From Deltaproteobacteria bacterium (GTDB taxonomy: Bacteria > Myxococcota_A > UBA9160 > UBA6930), in the NCBI GenBank assembly GCA_029261795.1, contig JAJDAP010000096.1, positions 1 to 33,431 of the forward strand: a DNA stretch of 33,431 bases, given 5' to 3'. Each line of letters starts with the position of its first letter. The stretch's first letter is position 1. Shown in pieces: positions 7,476-15,578 of this stretch. The notes below the pieces were generated by a model, which was given only the letters and a program-made list of their open reading frames with translations, searched no databases and was not told the DNA's origin. The position numbers were made by a program, and so were the translations under genes.

Positions 7476-7934
7476 TCAATCGGCGGCGCGCCTGCATCGG
7501 ACGAGGTAGCTCGACGTCATCACGAAGACGTCCTCCCCATTCTGGTTGGTCAGCGTCGTCCTCGAGCTCACCACGCCATGACCGGGTCTCGAGCTGGACA
7601 GGCGTTGATCGGTGCAGAGATCGTGCAGCGTAAGCACATCCTCGGGGCGAACCGCGGTCGGGAACTGGAGTTCGAGCCCTAGCATCGCGGCGGTCGCGAT
7701 CTTCCCGGGACTGCGCGAGAAGATCAGCGACGAGATCGCGTAGGTGTGACACGAGGAAGCGGTGAGCCCACCGAAAACGGAAGACTGCGCCGCATCTTCA
7801 TCGATGTGGAAGGGCTGTGGGTCCCATTCGGTCGCAAAGCGGATGATCTCGTCGCGCGTCACGAGATGCGAGCCGAGCTCGCGCTGCACGCCCACCGGAA
7901 TGTCCTCGTAGTAGCGGTTGGGATCGTTCGACAT
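7476..7934 (-). CDS. MaoC-like (R)-specific enoyl-CoA hydratase domain protein
   Basis: A 152-residue hot-dog-fold protein. The hydratase-2 signature is seen as ATEWDPQPFHID, with Asp38 and His43 as the likely catalytic pair, and FGGLTASSCHTYAISS follows as the usual central helix. Members hydrate trans-2-enoyl-CoA to (R)-3-hydroxyacyl-CoA or act on related thioesters. Single-domain proteins of this length normally dimerise. The start ATG has a modest AGGGA close upstream. It is convergent with the cupin gene (8 bp apart) and divergent from the sulfotransferase with only 27 bp between start codons, so the two promoters must overlap the neighbouring coding regions or each other. Confidence 0.85.
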   Translation of the reverse strand: MSNDPNRYYEDIPVGVQRELGSHLVTRDEIIRFATEWDPQPFHIDEDAAQSSVFGGLTASSCHTYAISSLIFSRSPGKIATAAMLGLELQFPTAVRPEDVLTLHDLCTDQRLSSSRPGHGVVSSRTTLTNQNGEDVFVMTSSYLVRCRRAAD

Positions 7935-7961
7935 CGTTCCCTAGAGTAGAGAACCCTGCCG

Positions 7962-9137
7962 ATGTTCTTCTTCGATTTCGACAACTACTTCAAGATGGTG
8001 CGTCTCGCCTGGAATGAGGAGACGCAGGCGGTCCGCTTCTATTACCTGGCGGTCCTGTGCCTCGGCGTGCCGCTTGCGGCGAGCTTCCACGCGGTCTGCT
8101 TCTTTCTCGACGAGCTGCTGTTTCCCGGCCTGCGTGACGTCGAGATGAAGAATCCGATCTTCATGGTGGGCCATGCGCGAAGCGGGACCACCCTGGCGCA
8201 TCGCTTGATGAGCCAGGACGAAGGTCGCTTCAGTTCGTTGATGCTCTACGAATGTTATTTCCCGTCGCTGCTGCAGAAGAAGACGATTCGCGCGGCCGCG
8301 AGGCTCGACGAGCGGTGGCTCGGGAACGTTCTCCACGGCCTGGCCGCACGCTTCGAAGAGTGGCGCTATGGCAAGTTCCGGCACATTCACGCCATGAGCC
8401 TCACGAAGCCCGACGAGGACGACATCTCGCTGTTCTATTCGATGGCGTCCGGCTTCTGGATCACCAAGATGCCGTGGATGGCGGATCTCGACTTCTACCA
8501 CATGAACGATTGGCCCGAGGCGAAGCGACGCCGCTACAACGACTTCTACCGGGCGGTGGTGCGACGTCAGCTCTACCTCAATGGTGCCGACAAGATCCAT
8601 CTGGCGAAGAATCCGCTTTGGTCCGGACGGGTGGCCTCGTTGGTGGAAGCCTTTCCGGACGCCCGTTTCGTCATCAATGTTCGGGACCCGCGCGAAACGA
8701 TTCCGAGCTTGCTCAAGTTGATGGCGGCGAGTTGGAAGAGCCTGGGCTGGCCGGCGGAGCGCCAGCAGGAGTGTCTGCAGGTGCTGGCAGGCCAGTCCTG
8801 GCACACCTATCAGCATCCGCTCCAGGTCCTCGATGCGAATCCGGGCACCCGCGGAGCCGTTGTCGACTATCGAGACCTGACTTCCGATCCGGCTGCGACG
8901 ATCGAGCGGGTCTATGCCGATCTCGAGCTTCCGATGACGGATGCGTTCCGGGAATCCCTTGCGGCCGAAGGGAAACGCGAGCGAAAGCACCAGACCAGCT
9001 TCAGCTACAGCCTCGAAGAGTTCGGCCTCGAGGCCGACGCCATCCGCCACGAACTCGGCGACTTGTTCGAGCGCTTCCAATGGCCGGCGGAGGACGCGGC
9101 TATGCCGCCGGCACCGGTCGAAGGAGAGCCATCATGA
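7962..9137 (+). CDS. Membrane-anchored sulfotransferase family protein
   Basis: A 391-residue PAPS-dependent sulfotransferase-fold protein. The 5'-phosphosulfate loop is FMVGHARSGTTLAHRLM (67-83), and the 3'-phosphate region is FVINVRDPRETIPS. Residues about 25-55 are hydrophobic and suggest a membrane anchor or monotopic segment ahead of the catalytic domain, as in many uncharacterised sulfotransferases with lipid-like acceptors. Unlike the gene at 4945, it retains both PAPS motifs and should be active. The acceptor is unknown. The start ATG lacks a strong ribosome binding site. Its TGA overlaps the ATG of the short ORF at 9134 (ATGA), indicating coupling to a gene now truncated. Confidence 0.88.
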   Translation: MFFFDFDNYFKMVRLAWNEETQAVRFYYLAVLCLGVPLAASFHAVCFFLDELLFPGLRDVEMKNPIFMVGHARSGTTLAHRLMSQDEGRFSSLMLYECYFPSLLQKKTIRAAARLDERWLGNVLHGLAARFEEWRYGKFRHIHAMSLTKPDEDDISLFYSMASGFWITKMPWMADLDFYHMNDWPEAKRRRYNDFYRAVVRRQLYLNGADKIHLAKNPLWSGRVASLVEAFPDARFVINVRDPRETIPSLLKLMAASWKSLGWPAERQQECLQVLAGQSWHTYQHPLQVLDANPGTRGAVVDYRDLTSDPAATIERVYADLELPMTDAFRESLAAEGKRERKHQTSFSYSLEEFGLEADAIRHELGDLFERFQWPAEDAAMPPAPVEGEPS

Positions 9138-9175
9138 CGACAGAGGCCGAGAAGGATGCGGGCCCCGTTCGATGA
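9134..9175 (+). pseudogene. Short translationally coupled ORF, probable truncated gene stub
   Basis: An ATGA overlap with the sulfotransferase stop opens a 13-codon ORF (MTTEAEKDAGPVR). Such coupling normally marks the next gene of an operon. A +1 frame from about 9156 stays open into the palindromic element (APFDDLIPSPEQAP...), so the stub looks like the start of a gene lost by frameshift and truncation near the repeat at 9224. The product is not recognised. Confidence 0.35.
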
Positions 9176-9223
9176 TCTGATCCCGAGCCCCGAGCAGGCG
9201 CCCAACGCCGCAACCGAATCTTC

Positions 9224-9315
9224 TGAGCGGGGACGGACTCCTCAAGTTTCAACTTTGCAAGTTTCCCCACAGGGAAACTTGCAAAGTTGAAACTTGAGGA
9301 GTCCGTCCCCGCTCA
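9224..9315. repeat. Perfect palindrome, 44-bp arms with 4-nt loop
   Basis: Positions 9224-9267 (tgagcggggacggactcctc...) are the exact reverse complement of 9272-9315, with only caca between them. In RNA or single-stranded DNA this would form one very long hairpin. Related sequences at 9-88 and 3514-3550 show that it belongs to a dispersed intergenic family. The arm motif GGGGACGGACTCCTCAAGTTTCAA is characteristic. REP-type elements mobilised by RAYT transposases are the nearest known class; no transposase is in this window. Confidence 0.95.
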
Positions 9316-9327
9316 TGCGGCGCTTTT

Positions 9328-9340
9328 GGTCGAGTCGACC
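9328..9340. promoter_or_regulatory. Short palindrome, possible operator
   Basis: ggtcga-g-tcgacc is a perfect 6-bp inverted repeat around a central G, extending imperfectly outward (TT...AA). It lies about 146 bp upstream of the gene at 9486. Operator-like geometry is the only evidence. Confidence 0.2.
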
Positions 9341-9485
9341 TAAGCTGCGCCGGCGATTCGATGTGAGCATGATACCCCGCGGGGAGGCTCGCTTCCGCAC
9401 CTTGATCCGCCTCTAATGGTGGGGCGTCTCAGCGGCCTGGGGAGTGACCCGCGCGAGACAGCCCCGAATCGAATGGGAGACCACC

Positions 9486-10856
9486 ATGCTCGACCTGATG
9501 AACATCGCCCGCACCGAAGCCGACGGCGGAGATCTGCTCGGCCTACTCAGCGGCTTGTTCGAGCCCACCGAAATGCGGCCGACCGGCTACCCGGACGCCG
9601 TGATCTGGCAGGGCGGCAACCATGGTGGCGGCGTGAACCCGGTTGCTCACTCTCTCACCGACGCCTACGCGCTGCTCGGCACCATCGCGGCCTGCGATGT
9701 CCTCGGCCTGCCCTACTACGCCGTGCCGATGTGGTCGCAGTACCGCCACGATCTCGATCTCGAGCCGTTGGCCTGGTTCGGCAACCTGCCGTGCACCTCG
9801 ATCAAGTGGTCGACGGCGGGTGATGCCTACGTGAATGATGGCAAGGGCGGCCGCGTCGTCGTGAAGGGCAAGTCCGGCAATGCGCCGCTTCGCACCCAGG
9901 CTGGCGTCTACTGCAACGTTCGCCCCTACGGTTGCATCACCGTGGTGCGCAGCATGCCGTGCTTGCCCTACTCGCAGGACCGTGCCGCGTTCACGGTCGA
10001 TGAGACTACCGGCATCGTGCACTCGGAGATGAACACGCCCGGCGTCCAGATGGCCTACGCCTGCCGGCGTTTCCTGCAGATGGTCAACGATACCGGCAAG
10101 CTCGGTCGCGTCGCCTTCAAGCCGACCCAGGCTATGGAAGACGGCATCAACGCCGGGCTGCTTTCCTGGCTGCTACAGGACACGAAGTTCGACGTCGGCC
10201 GAAAGTACGCCGTCGATGGTTATGTCGAGCACCGCGAGCGCGTCGATCGCATCATCGCGCTGCTGCCCAAGGACTTCAAAGCGGGCATGGAGAATTGGAG
10301 TGGTCGCGTCGAGCAGCACATCTCGGACACCAACTACGGCCTGCTCCTCTGGGACCTGATCGAGAAGCAGGACTGCATCATCCTCGCGACGGACCTCGAC
10401 GGCGACCGCCTGACCGACCTGCTCGCCGATGTCTCGGACCCGCTGCGCGCCTACGGCCAGCGGATTCTCGACCACGTCGGCGTCGACAAGAAGATGAACG
10501 ATCTCTGGGGCGACATGGGGTACACGACCGGAAACGGCCGCGACATGACCTCGGTGATGTACCGGACGGATGGCCCACCGATCCACGAACAGACCCTGGG
10601 CTCCGCAGACGCGATGCTGCTTCGTCTCCTCGATGGCGACGAGTCGATGGGCGGCGTGAAGAAGCCCTACGACCCGCGCATCCACTTCGTGCTGATTCGC
10701 GATGCCTACAAGGATGCGAACCCGGACAACACGGCCCTCCACCAATGGCTCGATTCCGCACTCGACAGCTTCGACCAGGTCTACGGAAGTGAACGCCCGG
10801 GCTTCCTGCAGGGCTACGAGAAGCTGAAGGCCTCGATCAAGCCCTGGGGCGCCTAG
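9486..10856 (+). CDS. Conserved-looking protein of unknown function, 456 aa
   Basis: I do not recognise the family. The ATG at 9486 has GGGAG 7 nt upstream, and codon usage matches neighbouring real genes. The product is about 456 residues, soluble, with no signal peptide or transmembrane segment. It is rich in Gly, Asp and aromatic residues, with a Gly-rich patch near the N terminus (WQGGNHGGGVNP, about 41-52), several cysteines in the first half (including YCNVRPYGCITVVRSMPCLP), and a second half with many Asp-rich turns (ILATDLDGDRLTDLLADVSD). The Cys cluster may be structural or metal-related. It is followed 30 bp later by the arginyltransferase-like gene, so the two may be cotranscribed. 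Confidence 0.8.
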   Translation: MLDLMNIARTEADGGDLLGLLSGLFEPTEMRPTGYPDAVIWQGGNHGGGVNPVAHSLTDAYALLGTIAACDVLGLPYYAVPMWSQYRHDLDLEPLAWFGNLPCTSIKWSTAGDAYVNDGKGGRVVVKGKSGNAPLRTQAGVYCNVRPYGCITVVRSMPCLPYSQDRAAFTVDETTGIVHSEMNTPGVQMAYACRRFLQMVNDTGKLGRVAFKPTQAMEDGINAGLLSWLLQDTKFDVGRKYAVDGYVEHRERVDRIIALLPKDFKAGMENWSGRVEQHISDTNYGLLLWDLIEKQDCIILATDLDGDRLTDLLADVSDPLRAYGQRILDHVGVDKKMNDLWGDMGYTTGNGRDMTSVMYRTDGPPIHEQTLGSADAMLLRLLDGDESMGGVKKPYDPRIHFVLIRDAYKDANPDNTALHQWLDSALDSFDQVYGSERPGFLQGYEKLKASIKPWGA

Positions 10857-10886
10857 CATCCAGCGATCGGGCCGAGCGGATCATTC

Positions 10887-11948
10887 ATGATCGAGATCGA
10901 TCTCCCCTCGACACCGGACACCGAGTGTCTGGACGGCTATCTGGCTCGCGGCTGGTTTCGCAACGGCTACGTGATGGCCTCGGTGCCGCTCGTTCCGATG
11001 GACGGGGATGTGTTCGCCGCGGTCTCGATAAGGGCACGGCTGCGCGAGTTCCGCTTCAGCAAGAGCCTGCGTCGGGTTCTGCGACGCAACACCGAGCGCT
11101 TTCGCGTCGAGATCGGCCCCGCCTTCGCGGACGCGCAGCGAGAGCGCCTCTACGAGCTCGGCGAGGAGCGCTACGCCGGCCACATGATGGACTCCGTGGC
11201 GGACATGTTGGCTGCCGAGCCCTTCTCGGAGTTGTTCGAGACCCAGGAAGTCGCGGTCTACGACGGCAAACGCCTGGTGGCGGTCAGCTACTTCGATCGG
11301 GGCGCGCATAGCGTTGCGAGCTTGCTCGGGCTCTACGATCCCGAGTACAGGGAAACGGGTCTCGGCATCTACACGATGCTGGTCGAGATCGAGCACGCGC
11401 TATCGAGAGGAGACCGATACTACTACCCAGGCTTCGTCACCTTGGGGAACCCACGCCTCGACTACAAACTGCGGCTCCCGCAGTTGCAATTCCTCGACAC
11501 CCGGGGCCGTTGGCGTGCCAGCTCGGAGATGCCCGGCAAGAGCCGCTTGCGTGAGCGCATCGTCGCCAGGGTGAGAGATGTGTCGCGCTGCCTAGAGGCT
11601 CGCGGCATCCCGCATCGGCGCCGGATCAATCCCTACTTCTGGTTCGGCGATGCCGGAATCGTCGAGGCCGATGCCATCGAGGCCCCGATTCTTCTCGAGT
11701 GCGGCGCTACCGGGGGAGAAAAGACCGGCCTGGTCGTCGAGTACGTTCCGACCCTGGACGCCTACGTTCTTGCGCGGGCCGTCGTGAGCGAGGAGATGGT
11801 CGCCATGCTAGGGGGGCGCTTGAGTCCCGAGGCAACCAATCCGATCTATCTGTCGGAGCCTCTCGAACGCGAGGTGAGCCTCTGGATCGGTTCCGATCCG
11901 GCCGAAGCCGCGGACCAGCTCACGGCCTTGCTTCCTCCGTCCGACTGA
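10887..11948 (+). CDS. Arginyl/leucyl-tRNA-protein transferase (Ate1/Bpt)-like protein with C-terminal extension
   Basis: A 353-residue protein. Residues about 50-205 match the GNAT-fold C-terminal half of arginyl/leucyl-tRNA--protein transferases: LREFRFSKSLRRVLRRN (52-68), LVAVSYFDRGAHSVASLLG (130-148), LGIYTMLVEIEHA (159-171) and YYYPGFVTLGNPRLDYKLRL (178-197). That family transfers an amino acid from aminoacyl-tRNA to protein N termini. The N-terminal Cys-rich domain of the family (C-P-Y plus CxxC) is missing, and about 145 residues of unrecognised sequence follow the core. It is therefore a divergent member whose donor and target may differ. The start ATG has only a weak ribosome binding site. 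Its 3' end overlaps the convergent MFS gene by 29 bp. Confidence 0.7.
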   Translation: MIEIDLPSTPDTECLDGYLARGWFRNGYVMASVPLVPMDGDVFAAVSIRARLREFRFSKSLRRVLRRNTERFRVEIGPAFADAQRERLYELGEERYAGHMMDSVADMLAAEPFSELFETQEVAVYDGKRLVAVSYFDRGAHSVASLLGLYDPEYRETGLGIYTMLVEIEHALSRGDRYYYPGFVTLGNPRLDYKLRLPQLQFLDTRGRWRASSEMPGKSRLRERIVARVRDVSRCLEARGIPHRRRINPYFWFGDAGIVEADAIEAPILLECGATGGEKTGLVVEYVPTLDAYVLARAVVSEEMVAMLGGRLSPEATNPIYLSEPLEREVSLWIGSDPAEAADQLTALLPPSD

Positions 11949-13317
11949 TCGGCGCGGCACCGATCAGTCGCAGCGCCGCGAGCGCGCCCAGGGCCGCGAC
12001 CGAGGCGGCCGCGAGCCAGATCGGCCCCAAGGCTTCGGCCGTCGGCAAGCCCAGACGATCCGCGGCCGCAACCACGGCGCCTCCGAGTCCGGTCGCGAGA
12101 CTGATGCCAAGCGCGTCGGTGATTCCGAGAGCGGTCGATGCTGCGCCTTCCCCGCCATCGGGGGTATGCGCCATCGCGCTGACCGTGACCGTGTTGTAGG
12201 CGATGCCCATGCCGAGTCCGGCCAGGCTCCATGCCAGGAAGGCGACCGCCAGCGGCGTTCCCACCTCGAGCAAGCTCAACATCGCGAGAATTCCGGCCGC
12301 GATGCAGAGCGAACCCAACCGACCGAGCGCCGGGGCAGAGGCGCGCGCGGCAAGGCGGGCCTGCAGGTGAGCGCCGCCGGTCCAGGCCAGTGCGGCGCCG
12401 GTCAGCGCCAACCCAGCCATGGCCGGAGAAGCTCCGTGGATCTCGATCAGGGCCAACGGGATGAACGCTTCGGTGCCGAAGAACGCGAACACGAGCAGTC
12501 CCTTGGTTGCGACGGCCGATGGCAGCCCGGGCCGAATGCTCAACAAGCCCGCGGGCATGACGCGCCACAGTGGTTTCGCGGCCAGCCATCCGCCGACGAT
12601 GAACAGCCCCAGTTCCAGAACGCCGAAGGAACGAGCGAGTGCGCTCAGCATGGCGCCGAGGCCCCCAGCCATTCGGACGCCGTCCACCAGTTCCTCGCGA
12701 AAGCCCCGCTCGACATGGCCCGCACCCAACCCGCGCATGGCGGGAACCCCGAGCCAGCCCGCCACGATGACGAGTGGCAACAGGCCGCCGAACACCCAAC
12801 GCCAGGAGGCGAACTCGGCGATCGCGCCGGCCGCCGCCGGCGCGATTAGGGCCGGGATCACCCATGCCGTGGCGTTGAGCGCCAACACCCGGGGGCGCTC
12901 GTCGGCAGCGAAGCCGCGGTTGATCACGACCAACACCGTCGCTGAAACCATCCCTCCACCAAGGCCCTGGATGGCGCGCCCGGCGACGAGGAATTCCATG
13001 GTCGGTGCCAGGGCGGCGAGCCCCAGACCGGAGGCGAAGGCGGCAAGCCCCCAGGCGAACGCCCACGCAGGGCCTCGACGGGCCGCTTGTCCGCCACCGA
13101 TTACGAGCCCGATCAGGCTGATCAGCAGATACGCGAAGAAAACGGCTCCATAGAGCGAACGTCCGCCGAGCTCGGCCGCGATCACGGGGAGTACCGTCAC
13201 GACCGCCATTTCGTCGAAGGCATGGAGGGTCACCGCCAACAGGGAGCCGACGAGCAGCGCCCGTCTTGCGCGGGCCGGTCGGGTCGTGTCGGGTGCGTCC
13301 ATGATCGCCGGAAGCAT
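11920..13317 (-). CDS. MFS transporter (DHA-type drug/efflux permease)
   Basis: A 465-residue inner-membrane protein with at least 12 hydrophobic helices. AFDEMAVVTVLPVIAAELGG in helix 1 and AGRAIQGLGGGMVSA in helix 4 are typical of drug:H+ antiporter-type MFS proteins (motif D- and motif B-like). It would export small hydrophobic compounds using the proton gradient; the substrate is unknown. Two ATGs compete: 13317 (used here) and 13302, which removes five residues; neither has a strong ribosome binding site. It overlaps the 3' end of the arginyltransferase-like gene by 29 bp, tail to tail. Confidence 0.9.
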   Translation of the reverse strand: MLPAIMDAPDTTRPARARRALLVGSLLAVTLHAFDEMAVVTVLPVIAAELGGRSLYGAVFFAYLLISLIGLVIGGGQAARRGPAWAFAWGLAAFASGLGLAALAPTMEFLVAGRAIQGLGGGMVSATVLVVINRGFAADERPRVLALNATAWVIPALIAPAAAGAIAEFASWRWVFGGLLPLVIVAGWLGVPAMRGLGAGHVERGFREELVDGVRMAGGLGAMLSALARSFGVLELGLFIVGGWLAAKPLWRVMPAGLLSIRPGLPSAVATKGLLVFAFFGTEAFIPLALIEIHGASPAMAGLALTGAALAWTGGAHLQARLAARASAPALGRLGSLCIAAGILAMLSLLEVGTPLAVAFLAWSLAGLGMGIAYNTVTVSAMAHTPDGGEGAASTALGITDALGISLATGLGGAVVAAADRLGLPTAEALGPIWLAAASVAALGALAALRLIGAAPISRTEEARP

Positions 13318-13497
13318 GGCTCATGCCGGATCCCGGCACCTGGATCTGGCTGATAGATCGACAGATGGATGTCGTGGTATCCGCAGCGTCGAAAAGTCCG
13401 AAACCAGAAGGGCCTGTCCGAAGCCCGCTTTCGGTCTCGGCGCAGTTCACGCTAGGCCACGGCGGTCGCTCGCATCGGATCGCCTATCGTCCATCGC

Positions 13498-13938
13498 ATG
13501 AAGTGGCTCGGAATCGCCCTGGCCGTGATCGCGATCGCCGGCATCGGGATCGCGATCTACAGCAATTGGCTGGCCAACCCGCGTGTGGCCGACGAACTCC
13601 GCGATTCGCCCCAGGGTGCGCGCGCCCGCAAGGCGATGTTGTTGACGCTGCCGGGTGGCCGCACCATCCCGGTCAATTTCTTGCGCGAAGGTCGGATCGT
13701 GTACGCCGGCGCGGACGGCCCCTGGTGGCGGGGGCTCCGCGGTGGCGGTACAAGCGTGGAGCTCCTGATCCAGGGAGAACGCCTGAGCGGAGTCGCCGTC
13801 CCGATCGAGGACGATCCCGAGCGCACCCGCGACGTCTTTTCACGGTTGCGCCCGACGGTCCCCGGCTGGTTGCCGAGCTGGCTCGATGGCGTACTCGTCG
13901 AGATCCGGCTGGAGGATTCCGCAACCGGGTCCGGGTGA
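13498..13938 (+). CDS. Membrane-anchored split-barrel protein, DUF385/nitroreductase-like
   Basis: A 146-residue protein with an N-terminal transmembrane helix (IALAVIAIAGIGIAIYSNWL, about 6-25) and a small beta-rich domain. KAMLLTLPGGRTIPVNFLRE and ADGPWWRGLRGGG follow the order of elements in deazaflavin (F420)-dependent nitroreductase-family split barrels: strand-GGR-strand, then a W-x-x-N/R-L segment. The resemblance is partial, so cofactor binding is inference. It is convergent with the FAD monooxygenase gene, 20 bp apart. Confidence 0.55.
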   Translation: MKWLGIALAVIAIAGIGIAIYSNWLANPRVADELRDSPQGARARKAMLLTLPGGRTIPVNFLREGRIVYAGADGPWWRGLRGGGTSVELLIQGERLSGVAVPIEDDPERTRDVFSRLRPTVPGWLPSWLDGVLVEIRLEDSATGSG

Positions 13939-13958
13939 CGGCGAGTCGAGAGGTTCCC

Positions 13959-15416
13959 TCAGGAAACGTCGAACTCGCTCAGGCTCGTTTCTTCCCGGTG
14001 GCGGCGGAAGGTCTTGAAGTCGCCCGGGAACAGGAACGGCGTGTGGCCGGATTCGGTGTGGTAGTAGCTGATGCAGTCATCGGCGCCCCAGGAGTAGTTC
14101 TCGCGCTCGCTGGCGATCCAGTCGTTGTAGGCGCGGTGAAGTGCTTCCTTCACGACGATGGCCTTGGCACCGGCGGCTTCCTTCTCGGCCAGCAGTTTCA
14201 CGATGCAGGCGATGTTGCTCTCGGCTGCTGCGAAGAAGGAAGCGGAGAGCAACACGCCGTTGGGGCCGACGCCGAGGAAGTAGTTCGGGAAGCCCGGCAC
14301 GGCGATGCCCTTGAAGGCTTCCGGTGCGCGCGTCATGCGCTCGGCGAGCGACTCGCCGTCAACGCCCGTCACGGCGATGCGTTCGAAGTCGAGTACACGG
14401 TAGCCCGTGCAGTAGACGATGATGTCGACGTCGATGCTCTGCCCGTTCGCAGCCACGAGACCGGTCGCTGTCACCTGCTGCGCCGCCGCCGGAATCAACG
14501 TCACGTCCTCGCGCTGGATCGTCGGATAGAAGCCGTCGGATATCAACGGACGTTGACAGCCAAAGTGTTGGTCCGGCGTGAGGACTTCGCGGAGCACCTC
14601 GTCGGAGACGATGTTCGCGATGTGCTTGCGTCCCATGTTCTCGACCGTGGTCATGGTCTTGTGCCCGAGCAGCGAGGCACCGTGGCTCAGGTTCATCACC
14701 AGGTCGAGGCTCTTGCGGTAGGCCCGCATCGTCGCTGGAACCTGGCGGAAGAGGGCGCGGGTCCGCTTCTTGAAGGGCTTGCGCCCGCGCGGGAGAATCC
14801 AGTTCGGCGAGCGCTGCAACACGTAGAGATGCGCCGCGGCATCGGCGATCTCGGGAACGATCTGGACAGCGGCTGCGGCAGAGCCGACGACAGCGATGCG
14901 CTTGCCGGCGAGGTCCACGTCGTGGTTCCAGTTCGTGCTGTGCCACGACGCACCGCCGAACTGATCGATCCCCTCGATCTCGGGGAAGATCGGTGTGTGT
15001 TGGTTGCCCATGGCGTTGATCACGAAGTCGAAGACCTCTTCGCCGCCCCCTTCGATCTCGAGGCGCCATTGCCCCGGCGCTTGATAGGTCGCGGCCGTGA
15101 TCCTCGTTTCGAGCCGCAGGTGCGGATCGAGTCCGAACTCGGTGGCGGAGCGCTGCAGGTAGGCCTCGATCTCGGGTTGCTCCACGAAGCTCGCTGACCA
15201 CTCGGGGTTCCCGGCGCCCGTGAAGGTGTAGGCGTGTGCCTTTACGTCACAGCACAGTCCGGGATAGGAGTGGATGTGCCAGGTGCCACCCACGGCCTTC
15301 TCCTTCTCGAAGATCGTGAAGCCGTCGAAGCCCTGGCGCAGCAGTTCGCGGCCCGTCGCGATGCCGACGGGCCCCGCACCGATCACGGCAATTCGCACGT
15401 CCGAGTGGTTGGCCAT
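13959..15416 (-). CDS. FAD-dependent Baeyer-Villiger-type monooxygenase
   Basis: A 485-residue NADPH- and FAD-dependent oxygenase. FAD Rossmann motif GAGPVG (13-18); Baeyer-Villiger fingerprint FxGxxxHxxxW at FGGASWHSTNW (153-163); second nucleotide motif VVGSAAAAVQIV (177-188), whose glycines are partly replaced by alanine; and a CTGY motif near the C-terminal FAD region. Enzymes of this group turn ketones into esters or lactones, or hydroxylate, in steroid and terpene catabolism. The altered NADPH motif makes the exact cofactor use uncertain. The ATG has GGAG 9 nt upstream. It is divergent from the SDR at 15575. Confidence 0.9.
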   Translation of the reverse strand: MANHSDVRIAVIGAGPVGIATGRELLRQGFDGFTIFEKEKAVGGTWHIHSYPGLCCDVKAHAYTFTGAGNPEWSASFVEQPEIEAYLQRSATEFGLDPHLRLETRITAATYQAPGQWRLEIEGGGEEVFDFVINAMGNQHTPIFPEIEGIDQFGGASWHSTNWNHDVDLAGKRIAVVGSAAAAVQIVPEIADAAAHLYVLQRSPNWILPRGRKPFKKRTRALFRQVPATMRAYRKSLDLVMNLSHGASLLGHKTMTTVENMGRKHIANIVSDEVLREVLTPDQHFGCQRPLISDGFYPTIQREDVTLIPAAAQQVTATGLVAANGQSIDVDIIVYCTGYRVLDFERIAVTGVDGESLAERMTRAPEAFKGIAVPGFPNYFLGVGPNGVLLSASFFAAAESNIACIVKLLAEKEAAGAKAIVVKEALHRAYNDWIASERENYSWGADDCISYYHTESGHTPFLFPGDFKTFRRHREETSLSEFDVS

Positions 15417-15512
15417 TCGAAGCTTCTCCTCTTCTCCGGCAAGCGAACCACCTGGTCCGCTCGGCGCCGCTCGGCCCGAGCATACAAATCCGCGTTCAGA
15501 TATAACAACGTC

Positions 15513-15578
15513 ATGGGAAACCCCGATGAGACGCGCCGTCTCGGCTGCGGGGACCTTCCGGGAGGCGACCCGAAGTGA
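15513..15578 (+). CDS. Possible 21-residue leader ORF coupled to the SDR
   Basis: ATG at 15513 opens a 21-codon ORF (MGNPDETRRLGCGDLPGGDP + K) whose TGA overlaps the GTG start of the SDR (GTGA at 15575-15578). An AT-rich TATAAC hexamer lies about 5-10 bp before its ATG, so a transcript could be nearly leaderless. It could be a coupling leader peptide or chance. The SDR has its own GGAGG 9 nt before the GTG, so coupling is not required. Confidence 0.2.
   Translation: MGNPDETRRLGCGDLPGGDPK

Larger units (their letters stand above)
9176..9485. other. Intergenic region, 310 bp
   Basis: No gene is recognised here. It holds residual coding-like sequence from the stub at 9134, the 92-bp perfect palindrome at 9224-9315, a small palindrome at 9328-9340, and the leader of the gene at 9486, including its ribosome binding site (gggag, 7 nt before the ATG). 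Confidence 0.6.

Noticed and set aside
9224..9315. The palindrome as a simple rho-independent terminator
   Set aside because: The 44-bp arms far exceed a terminator stem, there is no U-tract, and related copies occur elsewhere in the window.
13323..15197. 624-codon plus-strand frame
   Set aside because: It runs antisense through the FAD monooxygenase, which carries complete FAD and Baeyer-Villiger motifs. The frame encodes no recognisable protein.
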